Below are positions 40,790 through 49,313 of a stretch of 64,000 nucleotides of DNA, one piece after another (the first letter of the stretch is position 1; the number at the start of each line of letters is the position of its first letter). The notes under the pieces are model-generated. The model worked only from the letters and a program-made list of their open reading frames with translations. It ran no database searches and had not been told where the DNA came from. Origin of the DNA: Aurantiochytrium sp. KH105 (Eukaryota > Sar > Bigyra > Thraustochytrida > Thraustochytriidae). The position numbers and the translations under genes are program-made. The DNA is taken from NCBI GenBank assembly GCA_003116975.1, contig BGKB01000060.1, positions 157,208-221,207 of the forward strand, written 5' to 3'.

Positions 40790-41650
40790 CAATGCAGCGC
40801 ACACCTATCCGTTGTGTCCAAGCAGAGAAACCTATGCTAGGCCTAGGCTACTACTAGTATTGTTTGTAGTCATAAGAGCGACTACCTACAGCCACGCGCG
40901 TGTTGCTGTGACCTTGCGGCCGAAGAGAGCGAGCAGAGGCAGAGAGGCAAAGTCTGGGCTCGTGGGCACTCGCCTCTTCGCCTCTTGCCGTCTGGCTGTT
41001 TCCCGGGCTGCCTGTCTATGGTCCTCAGCGTCAGTCAATCAGTGCCCACGATGGCTGCTTGACCAACCAACCACACCAACCTCCCCCCTCCTCCCCCTTC
41101 TCCTCGTCTCGAGCCACGTTGGCGCGCTCCGCGATCGTCCCTTTTCTTCCGCGCTGCGCTTTGCTGCTCTGCTCTGCTCTCCTCTGCTGCAGACTTCCGC
41201 TCTGCTGCAGACGCCCCCGCGCGAGCGATGCGGCCTCGGCAGCGCGGGCCCTTCCGTCGAGTCGAGGCCGCTGCAAAGCAAAGCAAAGCAAAGCAGACCA
41301 ACGCAAAGCAACGCAAAGCGAAGCGAAGCAAAGCAAAGCAAAGCAAAGCAAAGCGAGCGAAAACAGCAGAGGCGCGTCCGACTTTATCGAGCACAGCGGA
41401 GCACATTGCAGACCCCGAGCGGCGCTTTGCACGCACGAAACGAAGAGCGCGAGCAGCGGCAGCGGCTGCACAGCTGCGCTGCACCGCCCAGCGCGGCAGA
41501 CCCGCAAGCGCCCGAGCGCGGCAGCGAGCGCGAGCAGAGCGCGGCGACGGCGCGGCGGCGCGGCGAGGCGAGGCGCGGCGAGGCGCAGCGAGTGGTGGCT
41601 CGGCGAGGTCTAGCGAGCTGGAGGATCGAGCTCGCGCAGCATCGGCGAGG
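40790..41650. promoter_or_regulatory. Divergent promoter and leader with AAAGC repeats
   Basis: No gene is supported. The palindromic CTAGGCCTAG lies at 40837-40846, about 50 bases upstream of the minus-strand start. A pentanucleotide AAAGC tract (41273-41355) and GCGAGGC repeats (41562-41592) lie on the side of the plus-strand gene. The continuous plus-strand frame from 41228 through the repeats is a by-product of the 5-base unit and is not used. Confidence 0.5.
41273..41355. repeat. (AAAGC)n pentanucleotide microsatellite
   Basis: About sixteen AAAGC-like units with a few substitutions lie some 300 bases upstream of the DUF1279 gene start. Confidence 0.9.
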
Positions 41651-42550
41651 ATGAGCGCGCTGCGGGCGCTGCGCGCGACGCGCGCGACGCGGCAAGGCCT
41701 CGCGAGGACGGCCGGCGTGCTCCGCGCGCGCACGCTGACAGCGGCCGCAGCAGCCTCGGGCGAGGGCGTGCGCGGTCTCGAGGGCCGGAGGTCGAACACC
41801 GCGTGGCCTGCGGCGAGGTGGGCTTACAGCAGCAGCAGCAGCAGCAAGTGCGCCGAGGCACCGGCGCTGGGGCTGCTCGCGACGCAGCATCGCGCGGCCG
41901 CGAGCATTACCGGGGCGCGGGCGTTCTCCACGGGCGCAGGGCCTTCCGGAGGAGCCGGCAAGAAATCGAGCGAAGACGAAAAGAACGCCAAGAAGGACGC
42001 GCAAAATGGGACGACGACCATCGCCGGCGTGGTCCAGGACGCGCAGAACATGGCGTCGAACGTGAAAGATGGCGCCCAGAACATGGCATCGAACGTGAAA
42101 GATGGTGCCCAGAATATGGCATCAAACGTCAAGGATGGCGCGCAGGCGGCCATGAATACGGCCTCGGACATGCGCGACGGAGCTCAGGCTGCCATCGATC
42201 AGGTTCCGGTGAGCCGCATCAAGGCGCTGATTCGCGACTTTGGCCCCGTTGCAATCGGTGTCTACGGCGGCATCTACGTGGGCACCCTTGGTCTTCTGTA
42301 TGGTCTGGTAGAGGCCGACATTGTCGGAGCCGGAGATGCGATTTCTGTTTTGAAGTCCACCGGCCTCAACCACTTTGTCGACATGGACAAGATCAACCCG
42401 CGCATGGGAAATTTTGCTGTGGCTTGGATCCTCACAAAGTTTACTGAGCCACCGCGTCTTCTCTTGGCACTTGCCGTCACGCCGCGAGTCGCCCGAGCCA
42501 TCGGCTGGGCTCCTCGAAAGCGGGACAAGGATGGTAATGCCGTACACTAA
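41651..42550 (+). CDS. Mitochondrial DUF1279 (FAM210-like) protein with 11-residue repeats
   Basis: This 299-residue protein starts with a classic mitochondrial presequence rich in Arg, Ala and Leu. RAFS at 90-93 gives a plausible R-3 processing site. The mature part begins with a charged linker and then four 11-residue units (about 130-173: GAQNMASNVKD three times, then a variant), like the amphipathic 11-mers of group 3 LEA proteins. A DUF1279 domain follows (about 188-290), with the conserved YGGIYVGTLGLLYGLVE membrane helix and the segment FAVAWILTKFTEPPRLLLALAVTPRVAR. FAM210A/B proteins of this domain class act in the inner mitochondrial membrane. The exact role here is unknown. The ATG at 41651 is chosen because the presequence starts there. 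Confidence 0.85.
   Translation: MSALRALRATRATRQGLARTAGVLRARTLTAAAAASGEGVRGLEGRRSNTAWPAARWAYSSSSSSKCAEAPALGLLATQHRAAASITGARAFSTGAGPSGGAGKKSSEDEKNAKKDAQNGTTTIAGVVQDAQNMASNVKDGAQNMASNVKDGAQNMASNVKDGAQAAMNTASDMRDGAQAAIDQVPVSRIKALIRDFGPVAIGVYGGIYVGTLGLLYGLVEADIVGAGDAISVLKSTGLNHFVDMDKINPRMGNFAVAWILTKFTEPPRLLLALAVTPRVARAIGWAPRKRDKDGNAVH
42037..42168 (+). repeat. Four 33-bp coding tandem repeats
   Basis: The unit encodes G/D-A-Q-N-M-A-S-N-V-K-D; three copies are near identical and a fourth is divergent. The three similar copies differ mainly at third positions, which suggests selection on the protein. Confidence 0.85.
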
Positions 42551-42860
42551 GTAGAGACCCGAGTCGAGTCGCGTACATAGTAGACCAAGGCAAACGAGAC
42601 ACGAAAAACAAAATCCACCACCCCCCACAACGCTACATTTACACAGCATAAAGCAGAGCGTGGGCGTGCGCGCCGAATGAACGAATGAATGAATGACTGG
42701 ATAAAATAATAATATTTCAAAAAGGAAAGCGAAAAAGCCCATCCGTTACCAACAAATCAGGTCTCCTGGACATTCTTGTTCAACGAATGGACGAATGTGT
42801 GCGACATGCTCACCTCGGTGGTGGTGCATATGGCAGAGGGATAGAAGTGAGGATGAACCG
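42551..42860. other. Convergent intergenic region
   Basis: Two 3' ends meet in 310 bases of AT-richer DNA with GAATGAATGAATG tetramers (about 42677-42695) and an AATAATAATATT stretch (about 42706-42717). No gene is seen. Confidence 0.5.
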
Positions 42861-43562
42861 TCAGACAAGAGACAGAATCGCCGGGTTTTCTGGCGACGAA
42901 ACGTTTTTGGCGGCTTTTGCGCTCGACTGGCCGCCGTCTGCAGAAATGGCTTCGTCGCTGTCTTGGGGGCGGATTCCGCTCCGACTGTTTGCAAAAAAGG
43001 TCTCAACGTCCGACTTGCCGCCATTCTCGGAAATGTTCAAGGACGGATTGCGGCCACGGCGGATTTCCTTAGCAACTGCGCTCTCGTGTTTGCGTTCACG
43101 CATGACCCGGTTCCCACAGACCCCAACGAAGAGGCCGAGCGCAGCCGCCGCAAAACAGAGAGCGGCGGTGAGCAGCAGGCGTACTCGTGGATCAACGTAA
43201 GCGTCCGTGAGGTTCTGGTCGGCCAGATGCTGCTCATCGAGGGCTGCCAGGACAAGCTGGACGCCGACGAAGAGAGCTGCCGCAACGCTGATCGTTTCGA
43301 AGAGTGCAAAGACGAGCATCGCCGCGCGGTCGGGCGTCAGCATGCGCGAGGCCGCCAGGACGAGGATGCCGAGGCTCGCCACGGAGGCCGCCAGCGCGGC
43401 GAGCGCTATGGCCTGTACCGTGGTCGGTCCCCAGCCCGGCCCATCCACGCCGTCGCCGCGCGTGACGACGAGGCCTACGCCGGCCGCCGCGAGGCCCGCC
43501 TGCAGCATGCCCAGCGCCGCCGTCGCGCACGCCGCGTTGCACCTGCGCGCGGCCCTCCGCAT
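42861..43562 (-). CDS. Four-pass membrane protein of unknown function
   Basis: The 233-residue product has four Ala/Leu/Val-rich membrane segments: about 11-34, 48-72, 79-107 and 128-149. Segments 3 and 4 are joined by a polar loop with an N-x-T sequon (QNLTDAYVDP). The C-terminal 80 residues are hydrophilic and probably cytosolic. The topology is tetraspan-like, but the CCG motif and the large Cys-rich loop of true tetraspanins are absent. The start is the ATG at 43562; the longer plus-strand frame opposite is Arg-rich and is rejected. Confidence 0.7.
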   Translation of the reverse strand: MRRAARRCNAACATAALGMLQAGLAAAGVGLVVTRGDGVDGPGWGPTTVQAIALAALAASVASLGILVLAASRMLTPDRAAMLVFALFETISVAAALFVGVQLVLAALDEQHLADQNLTDAYVDPRVRLLLTAALCFAAAALGLFVGVCGNRVMRERKHESAVAKEIRRGRNPSLNISENGGKSDVETFFANSRSGIRPQDSDEAISADGGQSSAKAAKNVSSPENPAILSLV

Positions 43563-44110
43563 CCTCGCGCCTCCCTCGCCGCCGCCCTCGCGCCCTCCCT
43601 CGCTCGCTCCCTCCCTCGCTCGCGCCGCGCGGGCGAGCGGGTTTGCCGCGCAGCCTCTCCTCGCTTCCCTCCTCGCCTGGTCGCATTTGTGATTCTCACT
43701 TCCCCGCCTCGTCGCAGCGAGTCGAAGAGACTTTCTCTCGCCGCGTGTGCTTTGCGATCCAAGTCAGGTCTCCTCCGCGGCCTCCCGCGACGCCTCCGCG
43801 CGAGGCCTCCGCGGCGCGGGAGCGAGAAAAGGCCGCGGGCAGGGGCGCGGACGGGGAGCGCGAGTTGCGATGCCAGGCGAGGCGAGGCCATGCCGCGCGA
43901 CCGACCGATCGATGCTCGTCGCCGCGTCACAGCGGGGCGACGTGGAGAGGACGAGCAGCAAGCAGCCTGCGAGGCCTGCGAACGAGGAGACTCTGCTCGC
44001 GCTGGCGGCGGCGACCGCGGCGGGAGGCGGGGCGGTCGCGCGTCCGAGAAAGTGGGTCGTCGAAGTTCTCGTGGACCACGGCCAGCTGACTCGACGCGGC
44101 GGGGAGGCCT

Positions 44111-44165
<55 letters not shown>

Positions 44166-44282
44166 ACAGCAGCGAGGCGAGGCTGACTCACGGTCGAGTC
44201 GGGCAGGTGGAGAGGGGCAGACGCAGAGAGCCAAAGACGATTCCTTGGCGACGAGGCGAGCGCGAGAGCGAGCGAGAGCGAG
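43563..44282. promoter_or_regulatory. Divergent promoter and leader with (CAG)16
   Basis: There is no gene. Pyrimidine-rich CCCTCGCT repeats (about 43590-43625) lie next to the minus-strand start. A pure CAG tract lies at 44116-44163, some 120 bases before the plus-strand start and probably in its leader. Confidence 0.55.
44116..44163. repeat. (CAG)16 trinucleotide microsatellite
   Basis: Sixteen perfect CAG triplets lie in the leader of the chorismate-lyase-like gene. This is the longest pure triplet tract in the window. Confidence 0.95.
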
Positions 44283-45680
44283 ATGGCGTCCCGCGAGGAG
44301 GGCGATGGGCAGCCCGCGCGGACAGCCGCTGGCCAGGAGAACCCTGCGTCGAGCGAGACCCGTCTCGGCGCAGGGCGAGCCGGCGGAAGCCACTTTGGAG
44401 ATCTCATGGGCGCTGGCCTCCTGCCCTTGGACGGCGGCGACGCTGACGCCAACCTTGACGCGGACGACGCAGACGAGGTCGCCAAGAAGATAGAGCACGC
44501 AGACCTTGATGCGACAGCGGATGCACGCGCGCCGCCGGCCACAGAACCTCGGTACAAGGGTCTGAACCGCGCGTGCGCGTCGCAGAGATTTGGGGCAGGG
44601 TCGCCTTTCTTGCCTGCTCGCGTTGGGAAAGACCTCTCGCCGCTGGAGCGCATCCTCGCAACAGCCAACGGGAATCTGCAGCGCATCGTGAGTAGTTGGT
44701 GCAATCGCAGCGTGCGTGTCCAAGTCGTCCGTAACGAAATCAATGAGGCCGCGTCCACGGACACCAAGGTGGTCTACGACCGGTGCGTGGAGCTCTGGTG
44801 CGAGGACAGCAAGTTTGGCATAGCAGACAGCATTGTCACGATCGAGAGCCCAAAGCTAATGGAAGCCGTGAGCTCAGGTCGCGTTGGCATCGGACAGCTG
44901 TTTCGTCAGTTTGACATGCTTCCTGCCTTTGAGCTCTTGTCTGTCGTTGCGCACGACAACAACGAGATCGATCGCGTCTACCGCTTGTCTGCTGTGGGAA
45001 TTATGTGCGAGATCCACGAGCTCCTCGACGCAAGCATGCTGCCCCCCCCGCCAGTGCCTACGTCAGTCGATGTTGCGGCCGTCAACGCCGCCTCTTCGAA
45101 GGCGGCAAATCCAGGAGCCTCTGACCCGGCTTCGGCAGGGCAACAGGATTCCTCCAATGTACCAAATCACTATGGAGATCTCATGGCTGGCACGGCCACT
45201 TCAGTGAATGTCCACGACGGTCAGTTCCGGCCTTTTGAGCGAGTACTTCTCACAGCAAATGGCAATGTACAGCGGCTTCTCTCGAGCTTTTTGGACGAGC
45301 CCATTCGCGTGCACGTCATTGAGACCGGTGCGCCGGTCGCTGCGCCCGAGGCAGGCTTCATTGCGAGTTTTAATCGTCACGCGCAACTTCGCAGCGGCCG
45401 AGGAGACCTTTTGTGTGATGCAAAAAGTCTTGTGCGGGTTCGCTCTCAGGAGCTCGCAGCCAAGGTCGAATCGGGTTTGCGCGACATTGGTGCTGTCTTC
45501 GGTACGTCGGGGTCTGAAGATGCACAAATGCCGCACTTTGAGCTCGTTGCCACGCAGCGCCTCGATGGCAGCGAGGGCTACTCGTTGAGTCGCACGTACG
45601 AGCTAAGTACGGCCGACGCAAGCGTGATCGTGGTGGAGCAATTCGAGGAAAGCCTTTTCGAGAACGACAAATTCATGTAG
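44283..45680 (+). CDS. Tandem chorismate-lyase-like (UbiC/DUF98 fold) protein
   Basis: The 465-residue protein is an internal duplication. Domain 1 spans about 117-247 and domain 2 about 316-455. Each is preceded by the same short motif, H-F/Y-G-D-L-M-G/A. Both halves follow the pattern of chorismate-lyase-fold proteins. There is an opening P-L/F-E-R-x-L-x-T-A-N-G-N-x-Q-R helix, then an R-x-V-x-L strand pair, then I-G-x-L/V-F, and a closing E-x-x-E strand. The catalytic Arg and Glu of E. coli UbiC (Arg76, Glu155) have plausible counterparts in both halves: R167/E243 and R365/E452. UbiC makes 4-hydroxybenzoate for ubiquinone. Whether this eukaryotic protein does so is inference. No obvious targeting peptide is seen. 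The start is the ATG at 44283. Confidence 0.65.
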   Translation: MASREEGDGQPARTAAGQENPASSETRLGAGRAGGSHFGDLMGAGLLPLDGGDADANLDADDADEVAKKIEHADLDATADARAPPATEPRYKGLNRACASQRFGAGSPFLPARVGKDLSPLERILATANGNLQRIVSSWCNRSVRVQVVRNEINEAASTDTKVVYDRCVELWCEDSKFGIADSIVTIESPKLMEAVSSGRVGIGQLFRQFDMLPAFELLSVVAHDNNEIDRVYRLSAVGIMCEIHELLDASMLPPPPVPTSVDVAAVNAASSKAANPGASDPASAGQQDSSNVPNHYGDLMAGTATSVNVHDGQFRPFERVLLTANGNVQRLLSSFLDEPIRVHVIETGAPVAAPEAGFIASFNRHAQLRSGRGDLLCDAKSLVRVRSQELAAKVESGLRDIGAVFGTSGSEDAQMPHFELVATQRLDGSEGYSLSRTYELSTADASVIVVEQFEESLFENDKFM

Positions 45681-46237
45681 ATGATACTGAGACCCCGTCG
45701 ACCATTTTGATCCCATTGACCAAAAACCAAATATGACTTTCTTGATCTTCTTCCTATAGATTGAGCGAAGAACCGTCGCCCGTTTTGACTTGACATCCGT
45801 GCCGTTGATGATTTTTATTGAGTTTCTTCTTTTCTCCGCGACACGTTTCGTTCTTTTGAGACATGAAATGGAAGCGTCCTCGAGGTGAGAAACGAAGAAT
45901 AAAAAAAAGAGCAACAATGATATTCAAATTGATAAAAGGATGAGAAAAAGAGTTGGGCCGGAAAGTGGTGGTGAAAGAGTAACAATTTCCTTTTTTGCCT
46001 GGACAAGGATCTTGTTTGCTCAGCCCCCAGCTATATTCAACGGCAAAGAAGAACTGTGATTGCCGCAGGTGCGTGAGCATTGCTGCATGTCTGCGAACGT
46101 GAACATGTGTATGTATAATGTGAGTGTGTGTGCGCGCGCGCGTCACCGCACAAGCGGGACAAAGCGGGACAAAGCGAAACAAAGCGGAAAAGGCACACGA
46201 ACTGTGCACGCCGGAAGACGCCAATTTGACAGACCTT
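45681..46237. other. Convergent intergenic region
   Basis: Two 3' ends meet here. The DNA is AT-richer, with a poly-A stretch (about 45900-45910), a TGTGTGTGCGCGCGCG alternating tract (about 46125-46142) and AAAGCGGGAC repeats (about 46155-46190). No gene is supported. Confidence 0.5.
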
Positions 46238-47323
46238 TTATGGAAATCGCGACGAACCGTCTTCCCCAGAAGAACGGCGAAAACTCGAGAAGATACCGCC
46301 GCCATGTCGGGAGCCAGTCCTGGTGCCAGCGCCAGCCCCGGAAGCGCCGCTGGCACCAGTGCCATTGCCACGGTTCCTATTCCTTCGAGAGGGTCCGCGA
46401 CCCACTATTGGCTGCCGCGACAAACTGCGACGTCTGAGAGAGAGACGAGGAAGGGATACTCTGCGTCGACCTGAATCGTCGCCCCTTCGCTGCTGTCGAG
46501 AAGAGCTGGTGCTTGCCGTCGAGTCATCCTCCTCGTCGTCCGCCGTAGGCAGCTCGTGCCGGCAGGTTGGACACGTGTTGTTGGCTTCCAGCCACGGTTT
46601 AATACATGCGTCATGAAAACGGTGTTTGCACGGAAGCTCGACGTATTCAGAACCCATTTCAAAGTCTTCCTGGCAAACAACGCACTCGCCTTCGCCCGTC
46701 TCGAGATCTTCGGGCGTTAACCTTTTGCGCGGCATGGCATCGATTGCAGACTTGGCCGTCGGCGTGGGGCCACCAGCGCCACCAGCGTTGAACAGATTCT
46801 GCAAAAGTGCCTCAAACTGACGTTCGCCGTTGGCGTAGTCACCTGCGTTTCCCATGCCTCCGAAAAGTTGCGCGAAAAGGGGAGGAGGAGCGCGTTGTTG
46901 GCGGGCCAGCATGCCACGACGAACCGGTGGCGTCGCGGATTCGCGCTCCTCCGCAATGCTTTCAAACAAGCTCCTAAAGACACCCTGCAAAATAACATCT
47001 GCAGGCGATGCTTCGAGTTCTCGTGGCTGGCCAAGGCGGCGATGGCGACGATTCACGTGGTCCTCCATCTCAACATCGCCGTCCTCATCCTCGTCCATGT
47101 CATCGCCAAAGTCATCCGAGGCATTATCCTCTCCGTCCAGCTCGTCGCCAAAAATTCTGCGCAGACCCTGCGCGCGAGGGCCCAGCTCCTCCACGAAGGC
47201 GCCATTGCAGTTCTGGCAAGCGACCTCGCCCGAGCTCTCGTCGAGCGATACATCGACGACCTGCACGCACTGGTGGCAGAAATACGAGGGCGTCCTCTGC
47301 ACGAAGCCAAATCGGTGGCTCAT
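46238..47323 (-). CDS. RING-H2 E3 ubiquitin ligase of the RNF126/RNF115 type
   Basis: This is a predicted cytosolic ubiquitin ligase. The 361-residue protein has an N-terminal zinc ribbon with Cys16, Cys19, Cys36 and Cys39 (YFCHQC...VACQNC), the ubiquitin-binding module of RNF126/BCA2. An acidic, disordered middle follows. The RING-H2 finger (about 211-252) reads CVVCQEDF...CKHRFHDACIKPWL...CPTCR with all eight ligands. The C-terminal 100 residues are Ser/Arg- and Gly-rich. RNF126-type ligases ubiquitinate mislocalised membrane proteins delivered by BAG6, so a quality-control role is plausible. The start is the ATG at 47323 (MSHRFGF); the frame continues upstream only to a GTG. Confidence 0.9.
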   Translation of the reverse strand: MSHRFGFVQRTPSYFCHQCVQVVDVSLDESSGEVACQNCNGAFVEELGPRAQGLRRIFGDELDGEDNASDDFGDDMDEDEDGDVEMEDHVNRRHRRLGQPRELEASPADVILQGVFRSLFESIAEERESATPPVRRGMLARQQRAPPPLFAQLFGGMGNAGDYANGERQFEALLQNLFNAGGAGGPTPTAKSAIDAMPRKRLTPEDLETGEGECVVCQEDFEMGSEYVELPCKHRFHDACIKPWLEANNTCPTCRHELPTADDEEDDSTASTSSSRQQRRGDDSGRRRVSLPRLSLRRRSLSRQPIVGRGPSRRNRNRGNGTGASGASGAGAGTRTGSRHGGGIFSSFRRSSGEDGSSRFP

Positions 47324-48264
47324 CGTCGTCGTGCGCGTCGTCGCGACGCCGAGCCTCGCTTCGTCCTGACTCCCTCTTGGCTGCACGCCTTTCCCGCGTC
47401 GCGCGAAAGAGGTATTGGAGTCCGAACCTATGCCACTCTCGCTCGGTCCTGGACTATCTATACAACTAGTAGCCTACAACGAGACGATTGAAGGGGGTCT
47501 TGGAGAAAAAGAGGAAGAAGGAAAAGAAAGAAAGGGCTTGCGTCCCAGCGAGGGCGCGTCCTCCCCCGCCTCAGACGCGCGGAATCTGCGTCCCCCGCGT
47601 CCCCCCTCCCGCTGGCCCGCCCTCCCCCCCCCCCCGGACACACGCGCCCGCGCGCAGCGTGTGCGCGTCCGGCCCGGCGTCTGTCTGTACGCGCAGATGG
47701 TCGATGTCTTTGGCCTTTTCGCTTTTGCTCCGCTGCTGCTTGCGCCCCTAAAAGCGTTCTCTTCGTTCCCTTTTCTTCTCGCCCGTTCTCCGCGCCGCGG
47801 TGCACTCGCGCTGGCACGCGCTGGGCTCGGGCAAGCCCCCTTCGCCGCCTTCGCCGCCGAGGGCCGCGGCGTGACGTTTGGAGTTTGGCCTTTCGAGTTG
47901 GGCAGCAGTACTGGTTCGACGTGGAGGACTTGATTGTCTGCGACGAGGTGGCATGGAGAGCGGTGCGATGGAGAACTCGCTGGATTTCTGGACAATATTC
48001 TCCACTTCATCACTCAGCCTGAGGCCCTATAATAGTATAACACGCGCGCTGGTCGCTGGTGATCGGGGGAAGAACTTTGAAAGTGAAAATGATGCATGTC
48101 ACGTTTTTGTCTCAAGGCTTACGTGGCGCGCCACTGCATGTCTTTCAGTCTGTCATGAATGATGGGGAACGTGGAGAAGATTGATCGGCCACCAGAGTCC
48201 CTCCGTCATGATGGTTGATGCCGTATTATCTATACGCTGTCAAAAAAGTAGGTCCTTCCCCGGA

Positions 48265-48300
<36 letters not shown>

Positions 48301-48655
48301 AAGTCTGTGAAAGCAGCCCGAGACTTTCAGTGGCCAAAAGATACTTGCCTGGCTCACATGCAAAATTCGATGTTCGTCAAAAAAGAAAAATTCACTGTTT
48401 GTTTTTTTCTTTTGCATTGTTTTTTGGCATGAACATCTAGCGAGCTGTGACAGGTCGGCGGCAAGATCGATTGCGCAGTGCTGCAACGTGACACGAGCAG
48501 GTGCCAGAGGGGCGACGTGTGCCGGCGTGCGAGGGACCAAGATCGCGCCAGGACTTGTCTCAATACGCGATTTGACTTTGAGCGAGCGAGCTGGCGAGAG
48601 ATCAATCAAACCTGAGCCCCAGAGCACGAACAAGTGAGAAAGTCGCACACACAAA
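47324..48655. promoter_or_regulatory. Long divergent intergenic region
   Basis: Within these 1.3 kb I find no supportable gene; the frames are short or Arg/Pro-rich. There is a run of 14 C (about 47622-47635), a CCGCCTTCGCCG stretch, a perfect (CT)14 tract at 48270-48297 and T/A-rich DNA around 48378-48425. A short unrecognised gene or a non-coding RNA cannot be excluded. Confidence 0.45.
48270..48297. repeat. (CT)14 dinucleotide microsatellite
   Basis: Fourteen perfect CT dinucleotides lie about 360 bases upstream of the 171-residue membrane-protein gene. This is a GAGA-type sequence on the opposite strand. Confidence 0.95.
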
Positions 48656-49171
48656 ATGCGGGCAGCTTTTTGGGTGTCATTGGTAGCCGTCTTGGCTATT
48701 ACGGCAGAGCTGCTCACGCATAATCACCGTCAAGGTATCTCCGAAAAGATTCTAGATGGACGCTTCATGTGGAGTCCAGAAGAAGGCATCCAAGCCATCA
48801 AGAGCTTTACGGCTCAGGAGCGCCAAGCCTATCAAGACTGCTTCACAGGCATGTATCTGGGCGGAGACTTGACGCTTCCTTTTGCGTATGCGCTGAGCAT
48901 GGCTCTCTTTCTGAAAGAGAAACGATCGAATCTTTGGCTTGTCCCTATCCTTGCAGGCATGGCAGATCTTGTCGAGAACTTTAGCATCATGTACATTTTG
49001 CGCAACGTGCATGGAGGTCTGAGCACCAGTGACCCCTTTCTTCGCGTTGCTGGCACCGTAGCAACGCCTCTTAAGTGGACCGGCGTTGTCAGTGGCTTGC
49101 TTCTGTGCGTCGCCGCGGGCTTTGGATACGGAACAGCTCCCGCGAAATCGAGAAAGACTAAATCGATTTGA
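48656..49171 (+). CDS. Small four-pass membrane protein of unknown function
   Basis: The 171-residue product begins with a hydrophobic segment (about 3-22) that may be a signal anchor. Three more follow: about 71-87, 93-115 and 137-157. Between the first and second lies a polar loop of about 45 residues (GRFMWSPEEGIQAIKSF). The third segment contains MADLVENFS, an acidic pair buried in a membrane helix, a pattern I have seen in small uncharacterised protist and bacterial membrane proteins. I cannot name a function. The C-terminus is basic. The start is the first ATG. Confidence 0.7.
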   Translation: MRAAFWVSLVAVLAITAELLTHNHRQGISEKILDGRFMWSPEEGIQAIKSFTAQERQAYQDCFTGMYLGGDLTLPFAYALSMALFLKEKRSNLWLVPILAGMADLVENFSIMYILRNVHGGLSTSDPFLRVAGTVATPLKWTGVVSGLLLCVAAGFGYGTAPAKSRKTKSI

Positions 49172-49313
49172 TACCATACCTACTTTGGCCACTTCGTTTT
49201 CCCTCTTCCTTTGACTCATTCCAGTCCAAATTGGAAAGAGGTTGATCAATTTATTTTGGTAAAATGCAACGTGATCGAGAGATTAATGATATAGGCCTAC
49301 TTTTAAAAGCTTT

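Noticed and set aside
41228-41650. An in-frame N-terminal extension of the DUF1279 protein
   Set aside because: It is coded by AAAGC and GCGAG repeats, and a proper mitochondrial presequence begins at the ATG at 41651.
42795-44186. A 463-codon plus-strand frame opposite the four-pass membrane protein
   Set aside because: It is Arg/Ala-rich and runs through promoter repeats into the CAG tract. The minus-strand frame has membrane segments and a natural ATG.
47474-48013. A minus-strand 179-codon frame in the long divergent gap
   Set aside because: It is Ser/Arg/Pro-rich, passes through a poly-C run and has no recognisable domain.
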